The notes beneath the pieces were generated by a model. It was not told the DNA's origin. It worked only from the letters and a program-made list of their open reading frames with translations, and did no database searches. From the NCBI RefSeq assembly GCF_030160235.1, contig NZ_BSNY01000021.1:310001-374000 (forward strand): DNA of 64,000 nt, given 5' to 3'. Below are positions 25,147-33,059 of this stretch, in pieces (position 1 is the first letter of the stretch; every line of letters starts with the position of its first letter). Source of the DNA: Mesorhizobium huakuii. GTDB lineage: Bacteria; Pseudomonadota; Alphaproteobacteria; Rhizobiales; Rhizobiaceae. The position numbers were made by a program, and so were the translations under genes.

Positions 25147-26139
25147 CTAGCGCCGCCAGGCGGCCAGATCGGCCAGGATCCGCGCCTTGAGCACAGGGTC
25201 GGCGTAGCTCGCCTGCACGGATGTCGCGGCGAGTTGGCGGATGGTTTCGTCGTCCCAGGCGAAAGCCTCGGCGCAGGCGGCATAGGAGGCTTCGAGCGTT
25301 GTGTCGAGCAGCGACGGGTCGTCGGTGTTGATCGAAACCGGGACACCGGCCTTGCGCAAGGCATCGATCGGATGGTCGGCAAGCGAGGGATAGACGCCGA
25401 GCGCCAGATTGGAGACCGGACAGATGCCCAGGGGAATCTGTTTGCGCGCCAGCAAGTCGACGAGCTCCAGATCCTCGATCGCCCGCACACCATGGTCGAT
25501 CCGGTCGGCGCCCAGCAGTTCGATGGCGTCGCGAACACCTTCCGGGCCGCTCGACTCGCCGGCATGGACGGTGCGCCGCAAACCCGCCGCGCCGGCCCGG
25601 CGAAACGCCTCGGCGAAGCGCGGGCCGGTTCGGCCGGCGGCCGCTTCGTTGCCGTCGATCGACAGGGCGACGACACGCCTGTGCTTGATCCCGCCCAGCA
25701 GCTCCACCAGCTCGGTCGCCTCCGCCGCCGACTGGGTGCGAAGCAGGCTGACGCAAAGCCCGACCGGCGGGTGACCATCCTGTTCGGCGGCCGCGAAACC
25801 GGCGTCGAACGCGTCGATCATCCCCGCAATGTCCTTGTTCCAATGCGGCCAGTGGGTCGGATTGACGATGACGTCGGCGTAGCGCACGCCGCTTCGGCCC
25901 ATGCGCTGCGCGAACTTGTAGGCCGTGGTGGCGAGCTGTTCGCGTGTCCGGAAAGTCCCGCACAACCAGTCGAGCATCTCGAGGAAGCTCTTGAGGTCAT
26001 GGGCTTCGAAGAGCCTGTCGCGCGGCGCGCGCAGCGGAATGCCGGCTTGCTGGCAGTTCGCGATCACATCGTCGGCCTCGAAGCAGCCCTCGATATGGAT
26101 GTGCACTTCGGCTTTCGGCAGTCCGATGAAGTCGGTCAA
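25147..26139 (-). CDS. Adenosine deaminase family protein
   Basis: A zinc amidohydrolase of about 330 residues. The N-terminal metal site is PKAEVHIHIEG (HxH), followed by a middle TVHAGES (zinc His and catalytic Glu nearby), RIDHGVRAIED, CPVSNLALGVYP and the catalytic SINTDDPSLLDT. It deaminates adenosine or a related purine to the inosine form. The start is a TTG at 26139, chosen for the GGGGAG 8 bases upstream; an ATG at 26166 has none. It sits alone between the GGDEF-EAL gene and the SDR. Confidence 0.88.
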   Translation of the reverse strand: MTDFIGLPKAEVHIHIEGCFEADDVIANCQQAGIPLRAPRDRLFEAHDLKSFLEMLDWLCGTFRTREQLATTAYKFAQRMGRSGVRYADVIVNPTHWPHWNKDIAGMIDAFDAGFAAAEQDGHPPVGLCVSLLRTQSAAEATELVELLGGIKHRRVVALSIDGNEAAAGRTGPRFAEAFRRAGAAGLRRTVHAGESSGPEGVRDAIELLGADRIDHGVRAIEDLELVDLLARKQIPLGICPVSNLALGVYPSLADHPIDALRKAGVPVSINTDDPSLLDTTLEASYAACAEAFAWDDETIRQLAATSVQASYADPVLKARILADLAAWRR

Positions 26140-26254
26140 TGACGTCTCCCCTCTTGGCCGAAGCATCAAATCACGAAACGGCGGCTGCCGATTTCAAGAA
26201 ATGATTGAAAGAATTGCGCATGGGCCGTGGCCGAACTCTGTGCCGGCCGACGCC

Positions 26255-26959
26255 TCACAGCGCCCGGATAACCCCTCCATCCACGCGAATGTTCTGGCCC
26301 GTAATATAGCCCGCTCCTTCCGAAGCCAGGAACGCAATCGTCGCGGCGACCTCCTCTGATGTGCCGTAGCGCTGCATCGGCACGCTGTCGCGGCGCTCCT
26401 CGGTGGCCGGCAGGCTGTCGATCCAGCCGGGCAGCACATTGTTCATGCGCACATTGTCGGCGGCATAAGTGTTGGCGAAGATCTTGGTGTAGGCGGTCAC
26501 TCCGGCGCGGAACACGGCCGAAGTCGGGAACATCGCGTTCGGCTCGGCCACCCAGGCCGTCGAGATGTTGATGATGGCGCCGCCCTTCTGCTTGATCATT
26601 TGCGGCGCCACGATGCGCACCGGCCGGATGACGTTCATCAGATAGACATCCATGCCGGTGCGCCACTGCTCGTCCGTGATCTCCAGGATCGGCGCGCGCG
26701 GCCCGTGGCCGCCGCTGTTGACCAGCACGTCGATGCGGCCAAAACGCTCCAGCGTCAGGTCCACGAGGCGCTGCAGGTCGTCATTCGACTGGTTGGAGCC
26801 GGTGACGCCAAGGCCGCCCAGCTCCTTGGCCAGCGCCTCGCCCTTGCCCGAGGATGACAGGATGGCGACCTTGAACCCGTCCGCCGCCAGGCGCTTGGCC
26901 GCCGCCGCCCCCATGCCGCTGCCACCGGCCACGACAACAGCCACTTTTTCTACACTCAT
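26255..26959 (-). CDS. Atypical short-chain dehydrogenase lacking YxxxK
   Basis: A Rossmann-fold SDR of 234 residues with the dinucleotide motif VVVAGGSGMGAAAAKRL, DVLVNSGGHGPRAP and the family C-terminus GYITGQNIRVDGG. At the catalytic position the usual YSASK is replaced by TSAVF (in NISTAWVAEPNAMFP then TSAVFRAG), so Tyr and Lys are missing although the Ser is near. Such members may bind a dinucleotide without ordinary reductase chemistry. GAGAGG precedes the ATG. Divergent from a LysR gene, its probable regulator. Confidence 0.85.
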   Translation of the reverse strand: MSVEKVAVVVAGGSGMGAAAAKRLAADGFKVAILSSSGKGEALAKELGGLGVTGSNQSNDDLQRLVDLTLERFGRIDVLVNSGGHGPRAPILEITDEQWRTGMDVYLMNVIRPVRIVAPQMIKQKGGAIINISTAWVAEPNAMFPTSAVFRAGVTAYTKIFANTYAADNVRMNNVLPGWIDSLPATEERRDSVPMQRYGTSEEVAATIAFLASEGAGYITGQNIRVDGGVIRAL

Positions 26960-27040
26960 TGGATTTTCCTCTCAGGGTTGGCGAGCACCGCAACCGGTGT
27001 TTTCGGGATTTGAACGGTGATATAGCTGGTTTTGCCACCC

Positions 27041-27050
27041 GGTTCGAACC
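27041..27050. promoter_or_regulatory. Palindrome between SDR and lysR genes
   Basis: GGTTCGAACC is a perfect 10-bp palindrome in the 127-bp divergent gap, 36 bp before the lysR start; a further GGTT half-site lies at 27028. A candidate LysR binding site. Confidence 0.35.
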
Positions 27051-27086
27051 AGAATGCCTGAAATCAACCAGTAGAAAAACTCCTGT

Positions 27087-27986
27087 ATGCCAGAAGCCTT
27101 CCTGAGCCTGCCGCCGCTGAATGCGCTGCGCGCCTTCGAGGCCTCGGCGCGCCATCTCAACTTCCGCGTCGCCGCCGAGGAACTGAACGTCACCCAAGGT
27201 GCGGTGGCCCAGCACATTCGCGGCCTGGAGACCCATCTTGGCACGAAACTGTTCGAGCGGCTGCCGCGCGGCCTGGCGCTGACCGATCAGGGCCGCGCCT
27301 ATGTGCCCAACATCCGCCGCGCCTTCGACCTGATCTCGGAGGCAACCCAACTGTTGCGCCCCGAACCGGCACGGCTGACGATCAGCGTGACGCCGAGCTT
27401 CGCCACCAAATGGCTGATCCCCCGGCTGCAGGATTTCATGGCCGACAATCCGCTGGTCGACCTGCGCGTGCTGGCCAGCGAGAGCCTGTCGAGCTTCCAG
27501 TCCGACGGCGTCGACATCGCGGTCCGGCAAGGCCGCCCGCCTTTCGGCGCCGGCCTGATCGTCGACCTGTTGTTTCCCCAGCAGATCGTCGCAATCTGCA
27601 GCCCGGCCCTGCTGCCGGCCGGGGCGACCGAAATCCCGGCGACCGAAATCCAGCATCACGTCCTGCTGCACGATGCGCACAATCTGTGGCCGGAATTCAT
27701 GGAAAAGGCGGTCGGCCTGAAGATGACGGCCGAACTCAAACGCATGCGCTTCAACCAGACCAGCCTCGCCATCGACGCGGCCATCGCCGGCCAGGGCATT
27801 GCGCTGGCCAGCCGCTTCCTCGTCGCCGCCGACCTCGCCGCCGGCCGCCTCGTCCAGCCAGTCAGCGGCGAAATGCGCGGCACGCAGGATTTTTATGTCG
27901 TCATGCCGAGAAAGCAGCGCCATCCCGAACCGACACAGGCCGTGCGGCAATGGCTGCTGGACGCGGGGGAAAGGCCGCCAGTCTAA
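27087..27986 (+). CDS. LysR-family regulator, GcvA-like
   Basis: A 299-residue regulator opening PPLNALRAFEASARHLNFRV, the signature start of the GcvA subgroup, with helix-turn-helix AAEELNVTQGAVAQHIRGLE and an effector-binding domain from about residue 90 (LTISVTPSFATKWLIPRL; GVDIAVRQGRPPFG). Divergent from the atypical SDR gene, which it probably controls. It ends before a hairpin shared with the convergent Lrp gene. Confidence 0.92.
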   Translation: MPEAFLSLPPLNALRAFEASARHLNFRVAAEELNVTQGAVAQHIRGLETHLGTKLFERLPRGLALTDQGRAYVPNIRRAFDLISEATQLLRPEPARLTISVTPSFATKWLIPRLQDFMADNPLVDLRVLASESLSSFQSDGVDIAVRQGRPPFGAGLIVDLLFPQQIVAICSPALLPAGATEIPATEIQHHVLLHDAHNLWPEFMEKAVGLKMTAELKRMRFNQTSLAIDAAIAGQGIALASRFLVAADLAAGRLVQPVSGEMRGTQDFYVVMPRKQRHPEPTQAVRQWLLDAGERPPV

Positions 27987-28011
27987 CTCTTTGTTTTGCC
28001 GCAACTCCCAA

Positions 28012-28033
28012 GGGAAAGCGCTACGCGCTTTTC
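28012..28033. terminator. Bidirectional hairpin between convergent genes
   Basis: GGGAAAGCGC and GCGCTTTTCC pair around a short loop between the LysR (+) and Lrp (-) genes. The GGAAAGCGC...GCGCTTTTCC form recurs between genes in rhizobia and likely ends both transcripts. Confidence 0.5.
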
Positions 28034-28039
28034 CGGGGT

Positions 28040-28501
28040 CTAGATAGGCAGCAACGCGTCCGGCTTCACATTGGCGATCGAGGCGTAGGTATGCGTCTCC
28101 CTGACGCCGGGCAGCGGCAGGATCACCCGCTGCAGGAAATCCTGGAACATCGCCATGTCGGCGATGCGCGCCTTGACCAGATAATCGAATCCGCCAACGA
28201 CCATGTGGCATTCGATGATCTCGGGCGCCCGCACAACCGCCTCGGCGAAGCGGTCGAAAACATGCGGCGCCGTATGATCGAGCCGCACTTCGATGAAGAC
28301 GAGTTGTGCCTGCCCGATCCGGGCCGGGTCGAGAACGGCCCGCACTGCCCGGATGAAGCCCTCGGCGAACAGCCGCTTGATGCGTTGCGCCGCACCGGTC
28401 GGCGACAGGCCGACGCGGCGGGCCAGATCGAGCGTCGTGCGACGGCCATCCTCCTGCAGCAAGCGCAACAACGAGCGGTCGATACGGTCGAGATCGTCCA
28501 T
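28040..28501 (-). CDS. Lrp/AsnC-family regulator
   Basis: A 153-residue regulator: DDLDRIDRSLLRLLQEDGRR, helix-turn-helix LARRVGLSPTGAAQRIKRLF, then the RAM ligand domain (GQAQLVFIEVRLDHTAP; IIECHMVVGGFDYLVKARI). It is divergent from the DauB-like gene 130 bp away and so probably senses arginine, ornithine or another amino acid and controls that set. The ATG at 28501 is preferred to a GTG at 28513. Confidence 0.9.
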   Translation of the reverse strand: MDDLDRIDRSLLRLLQEDGRRTTLDLARRVGLSPTGAAQRIKRLFAEGFIRAVRAVLDPARIGQAQLVFIEVRLDHTAPHVFDRFAEAVVRAPEIIECHMVVGGFDYLVKARIADMAMFQDFLQRVILPLPGVRETHTYASIANVKPDALLPI

Positions 28502-28631
28502 TTCAGAATTCACACTTTCTGACCACAGATAGCGCGATTATCACGCAAAAATCGTGAAAACAGCATATTTCATCACGCTGTCGAGTGGCAATACCGTTGG
28601 CGGGCAACGCAACCCGACCAAGGCAGATCCC

Positions 28632-29627
28632 ATGATGTCAGTCACACCGACCACCCGCAGCGCCCAGACCAAGGGCGACACAGCCGTGCTCATCCTGAGC
28701 GAAGCCGAGGTGAAAACATGTATCGACCTGCGCCAGCTTCTCGATGCGTTGGCGGAAGGCTTCAAGGCATTGTCCCGCGGCGAGATCGTCAATCCGGCAC
28801 GGCCACAACTCGACATTCCGCGGGCCGGCTATTCGCTGGCGATGCCGGCCTGGACGGCCGGCATGCATCTGACGGTGAAGATCGTCAACGTCTTCGAAGG
28901 CAACATCGCCCGGGCCATCCCCAGCCATCTCGCCACCATCCATCTGTTCGACCCGGAAACAGGCATGCCGGTCTGCATCATGGATGGCACCTACATCACC
29001 GCCGTGCGCACCTCCGGCTCGGCCGTGCTCTCGGTGCGGGAACTGGCCCGTCGCGACGCCAAGGTCGCGACGGTGGTCGGCGCCGGCGTACAGGCCGGCC
29101 AGCACTTGCACCTTCTGCCGCTGGTGCGGGATTTTGCCGAAATCCGCGTCGTTTCGAAAGAGCTCACGGACGCGCAGGCGCTGGCAGCGCTGCATCCGGG
29201 CGTCGTCGCCGTCAATGATCTCGAGGCCGCGGTGCGCTCATCCGATGTCGTGTGCCTGGCCACGCATTCCTACCAGCCGGTGATTTCGGCGCAATGGCTG
29301 CGGCCCGGCACGCATGTCTCGTCGGTGGGCGTCGCCCCGCCCGGCGGCGAACTGCCGATCGAGCTTATCGGCCGGGCGAGCCTGTTCGTCGAGACCAGGG
29401 ACGCCTTCGCCCCGACGCCGGTCGGCTCTTGCGAGCTCGATGGCATTGATCCGCAAACCGGAACCGAGCTTGGCGAGATGCTGCTTGGGCTGCGGCCGGG
29501 AAGGACCGGCGCCGACCATATCACCGTCTACAAGGCCATGGGTGTTGCCATGGAGGACATGGTGGCGGCCGACCTTGCCTATCGCGAGGCAATTCGGCGA
29601 GGACTGGGGCGGGCTGTGATCTTGTAG
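28632..29627 (+). CDS. Ornithine cyclodeaminase-family dehydrogenase (DauB-like)
   Basis: A 331-residue Rossmann enzyme of the ornithine cyclodeaminase/mu-crystallin family. Marks: LDIPRAGYSLAMPAWTAGMH, the DGTYITAVRTSGSAVLSVRE block, the nucleotide loop VATVVGAGVQAGQHLHLL and SSVGVAPPGGELPIELI. The family includes ornithine cyclodeaminase, alanine dehydrogenase and DauB (NADPH-forming L-arginine dehydrogenase). With a DauA-like D-amino-acid dehydrogenase 146 bp downstream, the DauB role is the most likely: D-arginine to keto acid, then to L-arginine. The start at 28632 is one of two adjacent ATG codons. Confidence 0.82.
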   Translation: MMSVTPTTRSAQTKGDTAVLILSEAEVKTCIDLRQLLDALAEGFKALSRGEIVNPARPQLDIPRAGYSLAMPAWTAGMHLTVKIVNVFEGNIARAIPSHLATIHLFDPETGMPVCIMDGTYITAVRTSGSAVLSVRELARRDAKVATVVGAGVQAGQHLHLLPLVRDFAEIRVVSKELTDAQALAALHPGVVAVNDLEAAVRSSDVVCLATHSYQPVISAQWLRPGTHVSSVGVAPPGGELPIELIGRASLFVETRDAFAPTPVGSCELDGIDPQTGTELGEMLLGLRPGRTGADHITVYKAMGVAMEDMVAADLAYREAIRRGLGRAVIL

Positions 29628-29773
29628 AGGACGCTCCCGATCGTCAAAGCCAGCGCCGCCCTCATTGCCCAGCCGGCCATTTCTCCCCTCGGAACGGGAA
29701 GAAATGGCCGCGCGATGACCGAGATAAGGTCGCGCCGTTTGACTGGATACGAAATCGTTTTTACGACTGCCGG

Positions 29774-30907
29774 ATGCAGTCGAGTCCTCCCCAAAAAATC
29801 GTCGTCATCGGTGGTGGCATTGCCGGCCTTTCGCTTGCGGCGGCCGTGCGGGATTGGGCTGAAGTCATCGTCCTCGAGCGCGAGCCACATCTTGGCTACC
29901 ACGCCAGCGGCCGTTCCGCCGCTCTGTTCACCGAGACCTACGGCAACCGGCTGGTGCGCGCGCTGACGCTGGCCAGCCGGCAGCAAATCGTCGAGGGCGG
30001 CTTCGTCGCCCATCGGCGCGGCGCGCTGCATGTCGGCTGGAAAGGCGATGGCGCCGCGATCGACCGGCTGGCCGATGAATTGCAGGCGCTGGTGCCCAGC
30101 GTGCGCCGCCTGTCGGCGGCCGAACTCCACGCGCTGGTTCCCGCCATTGCCGCTGAAGCCACTTGCGGCGGCGCCTATGAGCCGGACGCGCTGGATATCG
30201 ACACCGGCAAGATGCTGGCCGCGTGCGCCTCGGCGCTGAAGGCCGGCGGCGGCACGATCCGCACCGGCGAGGAGGTGCGCGCCATTTCGCAAGACGGCGG
30301 CGGCCTGCGCGTGGAAACGAGCGCCGGTGTCTACCCGGCCGACATCGTCGTCAACGCCGCCGGCGCCTGGGTCGATGTCGTCGCCGGCATGGCCGGGCTC
30401 TCCGGCCTCGGCTTCCAGCCGAAACGCCGCACCGCCTTCCTGTTCGATCCGCCCGCGGGCACCGACATCGCCGGCTGGCCGCTGGTGGTCGACCTGCATG
30501 AACAGTTCTACTTCAAGCCCGACGCCGGCAGGCTGATCGGCTCGCTCGCCGACGAGACCGACTCCGAGCCTTGCGACGCATGGCCGGAAGACATCGATGT
30601 CGCCATCGCGGTCGACCGCATCGAGCAGGCGACGTCGATGCGCATCGGCCGTCCGTCGACACCATGGGCGGGCCTGCGCACCTTCGCGCCCGACCGCTCG
30701 CCGGTCGCCGGCTTCGACCCGCGCCTGCCCGGCTTCTTCTGGCTCGGCGGCCAGGGCGGCTACGGTTTCCAGGTATCGCTGACCTTGGCCCGGCTGAGCG
30801 CGGCGCTGATGCGCGGCGAGCCCCTGCCAGAAGATGTCACGGCGCTCGGCGTCACCGCCGCGGCGCTGGCGCCCGACCGTTTCCTGGTCCCGGCGACCAC
30901 GCCATGA
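29774..30907 (+). CDS. FAD-dependent D-amino-acid dehydrogenase (DauA-like)
   Basis: A DAO-family flavoenzyme of 377 residues. The FAD-binding IVVIGGGIAGLSLAAAV is followed by VIVLEREPHLGYHASGRSAA, which closely matches the corresponding segment of Pseudomonas D-arginine dehydrogenase DauA, and near the end by GLRTFAPDRSPVAGFD and WLGGQGGYGFQVS. It oxidises a D-amino acid, most likely D-arginine or D-lysine, to the imino/keto acid. It lies between the DauB-like gene and, overlapping by 4 bp, the YoaK gene. Confidence 0.85.
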   Translation: MQSSPPQKIVVIGGGIAGLSLAAAVRDWAEVIVLEREPHLGYHASGRSAALFTETYGNRLVRALTLASRQQIVEGGFVAHRRGALHVGWKGDGAAIDRLADELQALVPSVRRLSAAELHALVPAIAAEATCGGAYEPDALDIDTGKMLAACASALKAGGGTIRTGEEVRAISQDGGGLRVETSAGVYPADIVVNAAGAWVDVVAGMAGLSGLGFQPKRRTAFLFDPPAGTDIAGWPLVVDLHEQFYFKPDAGRLIGSLADETDSEPCDAWPEDIDVAIAVDRIEQATSMRIGRPSTPWAGLRTFAPDRSPVAGFDPRLPGFFWLGGQGGYGFQVSLTLARLSAALMRGEPLPEDVTALGVTAAALAPDRFLVPATTP

Positions 30908-31587
30908 AGCCCACGCTGCCGCTGCTGCTCAGCCTCAATGGCGGTTATGTCGACACGGCCGGCTTCCTGGCGCTGCAAGGCCTGTTCACCGCGCATGTGA
31001 CGGGGAATTTCGTCACGCTCGGCGCCTCGCTCGTGCTCGGCATTTCGGGCGTGCTGGCAAAACTGCTGGCGCTGCCGGTGTTCTGCATCGTCGTCATCCT
31101 GACCCGGCTGGCAGGCGAGCATTTGCGCCGGCGCGGACATCAGGCGCTCGGAGTGCTGCTGGCGACCAAACTGGCGCTGCTCGTCATCGGCGCGGCGCTG
31201 GCGATCCGCTTTGGCCCCTTCGCCAGCGGCGACGGCGCGGCCGCGATCGTCACCGGCATGGTGCTGGTCGCCGCCATGGCGATCCAGAACGCGGTGCACC
31301 GGGTCCATCTCGCGGCAGCCCCGCCCTCGACGCTGATGACCGGCACCACCACCCAGATCATGATCGACCTCGCCGATCTCATCGGCGGCCCGGCGCCGGA
31401 GGCGCGGCCGGCGCTCATTGCCCGCCTGCGGCGCATGGCGGCGGCGGTCGCCGTCTTCGCCGCCGGCTGCGCTGCTGCCGCGCTCGGCTTCGCCTACGCC
31501 AATGTCTGGTGTTTTATTGTCCCGCCGGTGATCGCGCTCGCCGCGCTGTTGCTGCGGCTTACAGGGCCGGATGGGGAAGCCAAATAG
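30904..31587 (+). CDS. YoaK/DUF1275-family membrane protein
   Basis: A 227-residue inner-membrane protein with about six helices. LLSLNGGYVDTAGFLALQG and FTAHVTGNFVTLG at the N-terminus, with AIQNAVHRVHLAAAPPSTLM and TGTTTQIMIDLADL in the middle, are the DUF1275 hallmarks. Its ATG overlaps the stop of the DauA-like gene (ATGA), so it is translated with it and may move the substrate or product. The transport role is inferred. Confidence 0.85.
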   Translation: MKPTLPLLLSLNGGYVDTAGFLALQGLFTAHVTGNFVTLGASLVLGISGVLAKLLALPVFCIVVILTRLAGEHLRRRGHQALGVLLATKLALLVIGAALAIRFGPFASGDGAAAIVTGMVLVAAMAIQNAVHRVHLAAAPPSTLMTGTTTQIMIDLADLIGGPAPEARPALIARLRRMAAAVAVFAAGCAAAALGFAYANVWCFIVPPVIALAALLLRLTGPDGEAK

Positions 31588-31593
31588 CGGCCC

Positions 31594-32058
31594 TCAACCT
31601 TCGTCCGTCCAGATCAGGCGCAGCAGGCGCAGCAGCGTCGCCCGCTCCTTCTTCGTCAGCCTGTGCAGAAACCTGTCCTCGTGCCGGCGAACCTGTCGCC
31701 GCCAGCGAGGCATCGCCTGTCTGGCCGCCGGCGTCAGGGTCAGCATCCGCACGCGCCTGTCCCCGGCATGGTCGTCGCGCTCGACCAGCCCGCGCTCTTC
31801 CAGTTCGGCAAGCAGCGGCGCCATGTTGGCGCTCTTCATGCCGAGCAGGCGGCACAGTTCCGCGGCGCGGATGCCTGGCCGCTCATCGATCAGCGCCAGC
31901 ATGCCATAGGTGACCGGGCGCAGACCCGCTTCGGTCAGTTCGACCGCGAAATCGTTGAGCGCGAAAGCCGAGGCCCGCTTGAGATTGTAGCCGACCTGCG
32001 CATCGAGCGCGTCCTCGGACATCATTTTCGGCATGGTGCGAGGCTGGGTTTCGTCCAT
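31594..32058 (-). CDS. MarR-family regulator of hydroxycinnamate genes
   Basis: A 154-residue winged-helix protein: LRPVTYGMLALIDERPGIRA, recognition helix LCRLLGMKSANMAPLLAELE, wing RDDHAGDRRVRMLTLT and a C-terminal dimer helix. It is divergent from ech and fcs, where MarR proteins (CouR, FerR, HcaR types) repress and release on hydroxycinnamoyl-CoA. A palindromic ATAGC...GCTAT site lies in the gap. The regulatory link is inferred from position. Confidence 0.88.
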   Translation of the reverse strand: MDETQPRTMPKMMSEDALDAQVGYNLKRASAFALNDFAVELTEAGLRPVTYGMLALIDERPGIRAAELCRLLGMKSANMAPLLAELEERGLVERDDHAGDRRVRMLTLTPAARQAMPRWRRQVRRHEDRFLHRLTKKERATLLRLLRLIWTDEG

Positions 32059-32111
32059 GCCAACCGATCGCCGCGATGCCGGCTCTTGTCAAGCGAAAAA
32101 GACTATGCGAC

Positions 32112-32131
32112 ATAGCAATCGAGATCGCTAT
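32112..32131. promoter_or_regulatory. MarR operator candidate
   Basis: ATAGCAATCGAGATCGCTAT is symmetric at 8 of 10 base pairs. Related half-sites (CATAGC, CCATAGC) flank it at 32111 and 32136. It lies in the 134-bp gap between marR and ech. A separate 12-bp direct duplication (ATGACTGTGATC/G) is at 32150-32173, just before the ech ribosome site. Confidence 0.55.
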
Positions 32132-32192
32132 GCTCCATAGCAATTTTCCATGACTGTGATCATGACTGTGATGGAGCGGGAGGAGACCGACC

Positions 32193-33008
32193 ATGACCGA
32201 TGAGACCGTTGCCTTCGACGTCGAAAACGGCATCGCCTGGGTGCGCTTCAACCGGCCGGACAAGCGCAACTGCATGAACCCGGCACTCAACCGGCGCATG
32301 ATGGAGGTTCTGGACGAACTCGAGTATCGCGCCGATGTTGGCGTGCTGGTGCTGTCGGGCGAAGGCAGCGCCTGGTCGGCGGGCATGGACCTCAAGGAGT
32401 ATTTCCGCGAGACCGAGGCCAAGGGGTTGGGCGCCGTCCGCAAGGCGCAATCCGAAGCCTATGGCTGGTGGCGGCGCCTGCGCTGGTACGGCAAGCCGAC
32501 CATCGCCATGGTCAATGGCTGGTGTTTCGGCGGCGGCTATGGCCCGCTCTTCGCTTGCGACCTCGCCTTTGCCGCCGACGAGGCGCAGTTCGCTTTGTCC
32601 GAGATCAACTGGGGCATCCTGCCCGGCGGCGGCGCCACCAAGGTGGTGGTCGACCTCCTGTCGATGCGCGACGCCATGTATCACGCGCTGACCGGCGAAC
32701 TGATCGACGGCAGGAAGGCCGCCGCCTGGAAGCTGGTCAATGAAAGCCTGCCATTGGCGGAGCTGAAGGCGCGGGTTACCGAGGTTGCCAACATCCTTCT
32801 GAAGAAGAACCCGATCGCGCTGAAGGCGACCAAGGACGCCATCCGCCGTGTGAGCGAAATGACCTACGACAATGCCGAGGACTATCTGGTCCGCGCCCAG
32901 GAGGCGGCCAACTCGCACGACAATGAGGGCCGCAAGGAAGGCATCCGCCAGTTCATCGACGAGAAGAGCTACAAGCCGGGTCTCGGCGCTTACGACAAGG
33001 CCAGATGA
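32193..33008 (+). CDS. ech: p-Hydroxycinnamoyl-CoA hydratase/lyase
   Basis: A crotonase-fold enzyme of 271 residues that hydrates feruloyl- or coumaroyl-CoA and cleaves it to vanillin or 4-hydroxybenzaldehyde plus acetyl-CoA. The features that mark this subgroup are GEGSAWSAGMDLKEYFRE (oxyanion loop), NGWCFGGGYGPLFACDLAFA and the catalytic SEINWGILPGGGATKVVVD. GGGAGGAG precedes the ATG. It is followed by an acyl-CoA synthetase gene, giving the activation and cleavage steps; vanillin dehydrogenase is not in the window. Confidence 0.92.
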   Translation: MTDETVAFDVENGIAWVRFNRPDKRNCMNPALNRRMMEVLDELEYRADVGVLVLSGEGSAWSAGMDLKEYFRETEAKGLGAVRKAQSEAYGWWRRLRWYGKPTIAMVNGWCFGGGYGPLFACDLAFAADEAQFALSEINWGILPGGGATKVVVDLLSMRDAMYHALTGELIDGRKAAAWKLVNESLPLAELKARVTEVANILLKKNPIALKATKDAIRRVSEMTYDNAEDYLVRAQEAANSHDNEGRKEGIRQFIDEKSYKPGLGAYDKAR

Positions 33009-33059
33009 CGCGATAAGCCAACGACACGAGCCAACGACGCAATCTGGGAGGAGATGCGC

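Noticed and set aside
24466-26142. 558-codon plus-strand open frame
   Set aside because: Lies in another frame of the EAL domain and antisense to the adenosine deaminase; no protein-like motif.
27041-27050. GGTTCGAACC considered as a tRNA T-loop
   Set aside because: No acceptor, D or anticodon stems around it; it fits a regulator site between divergent genes.
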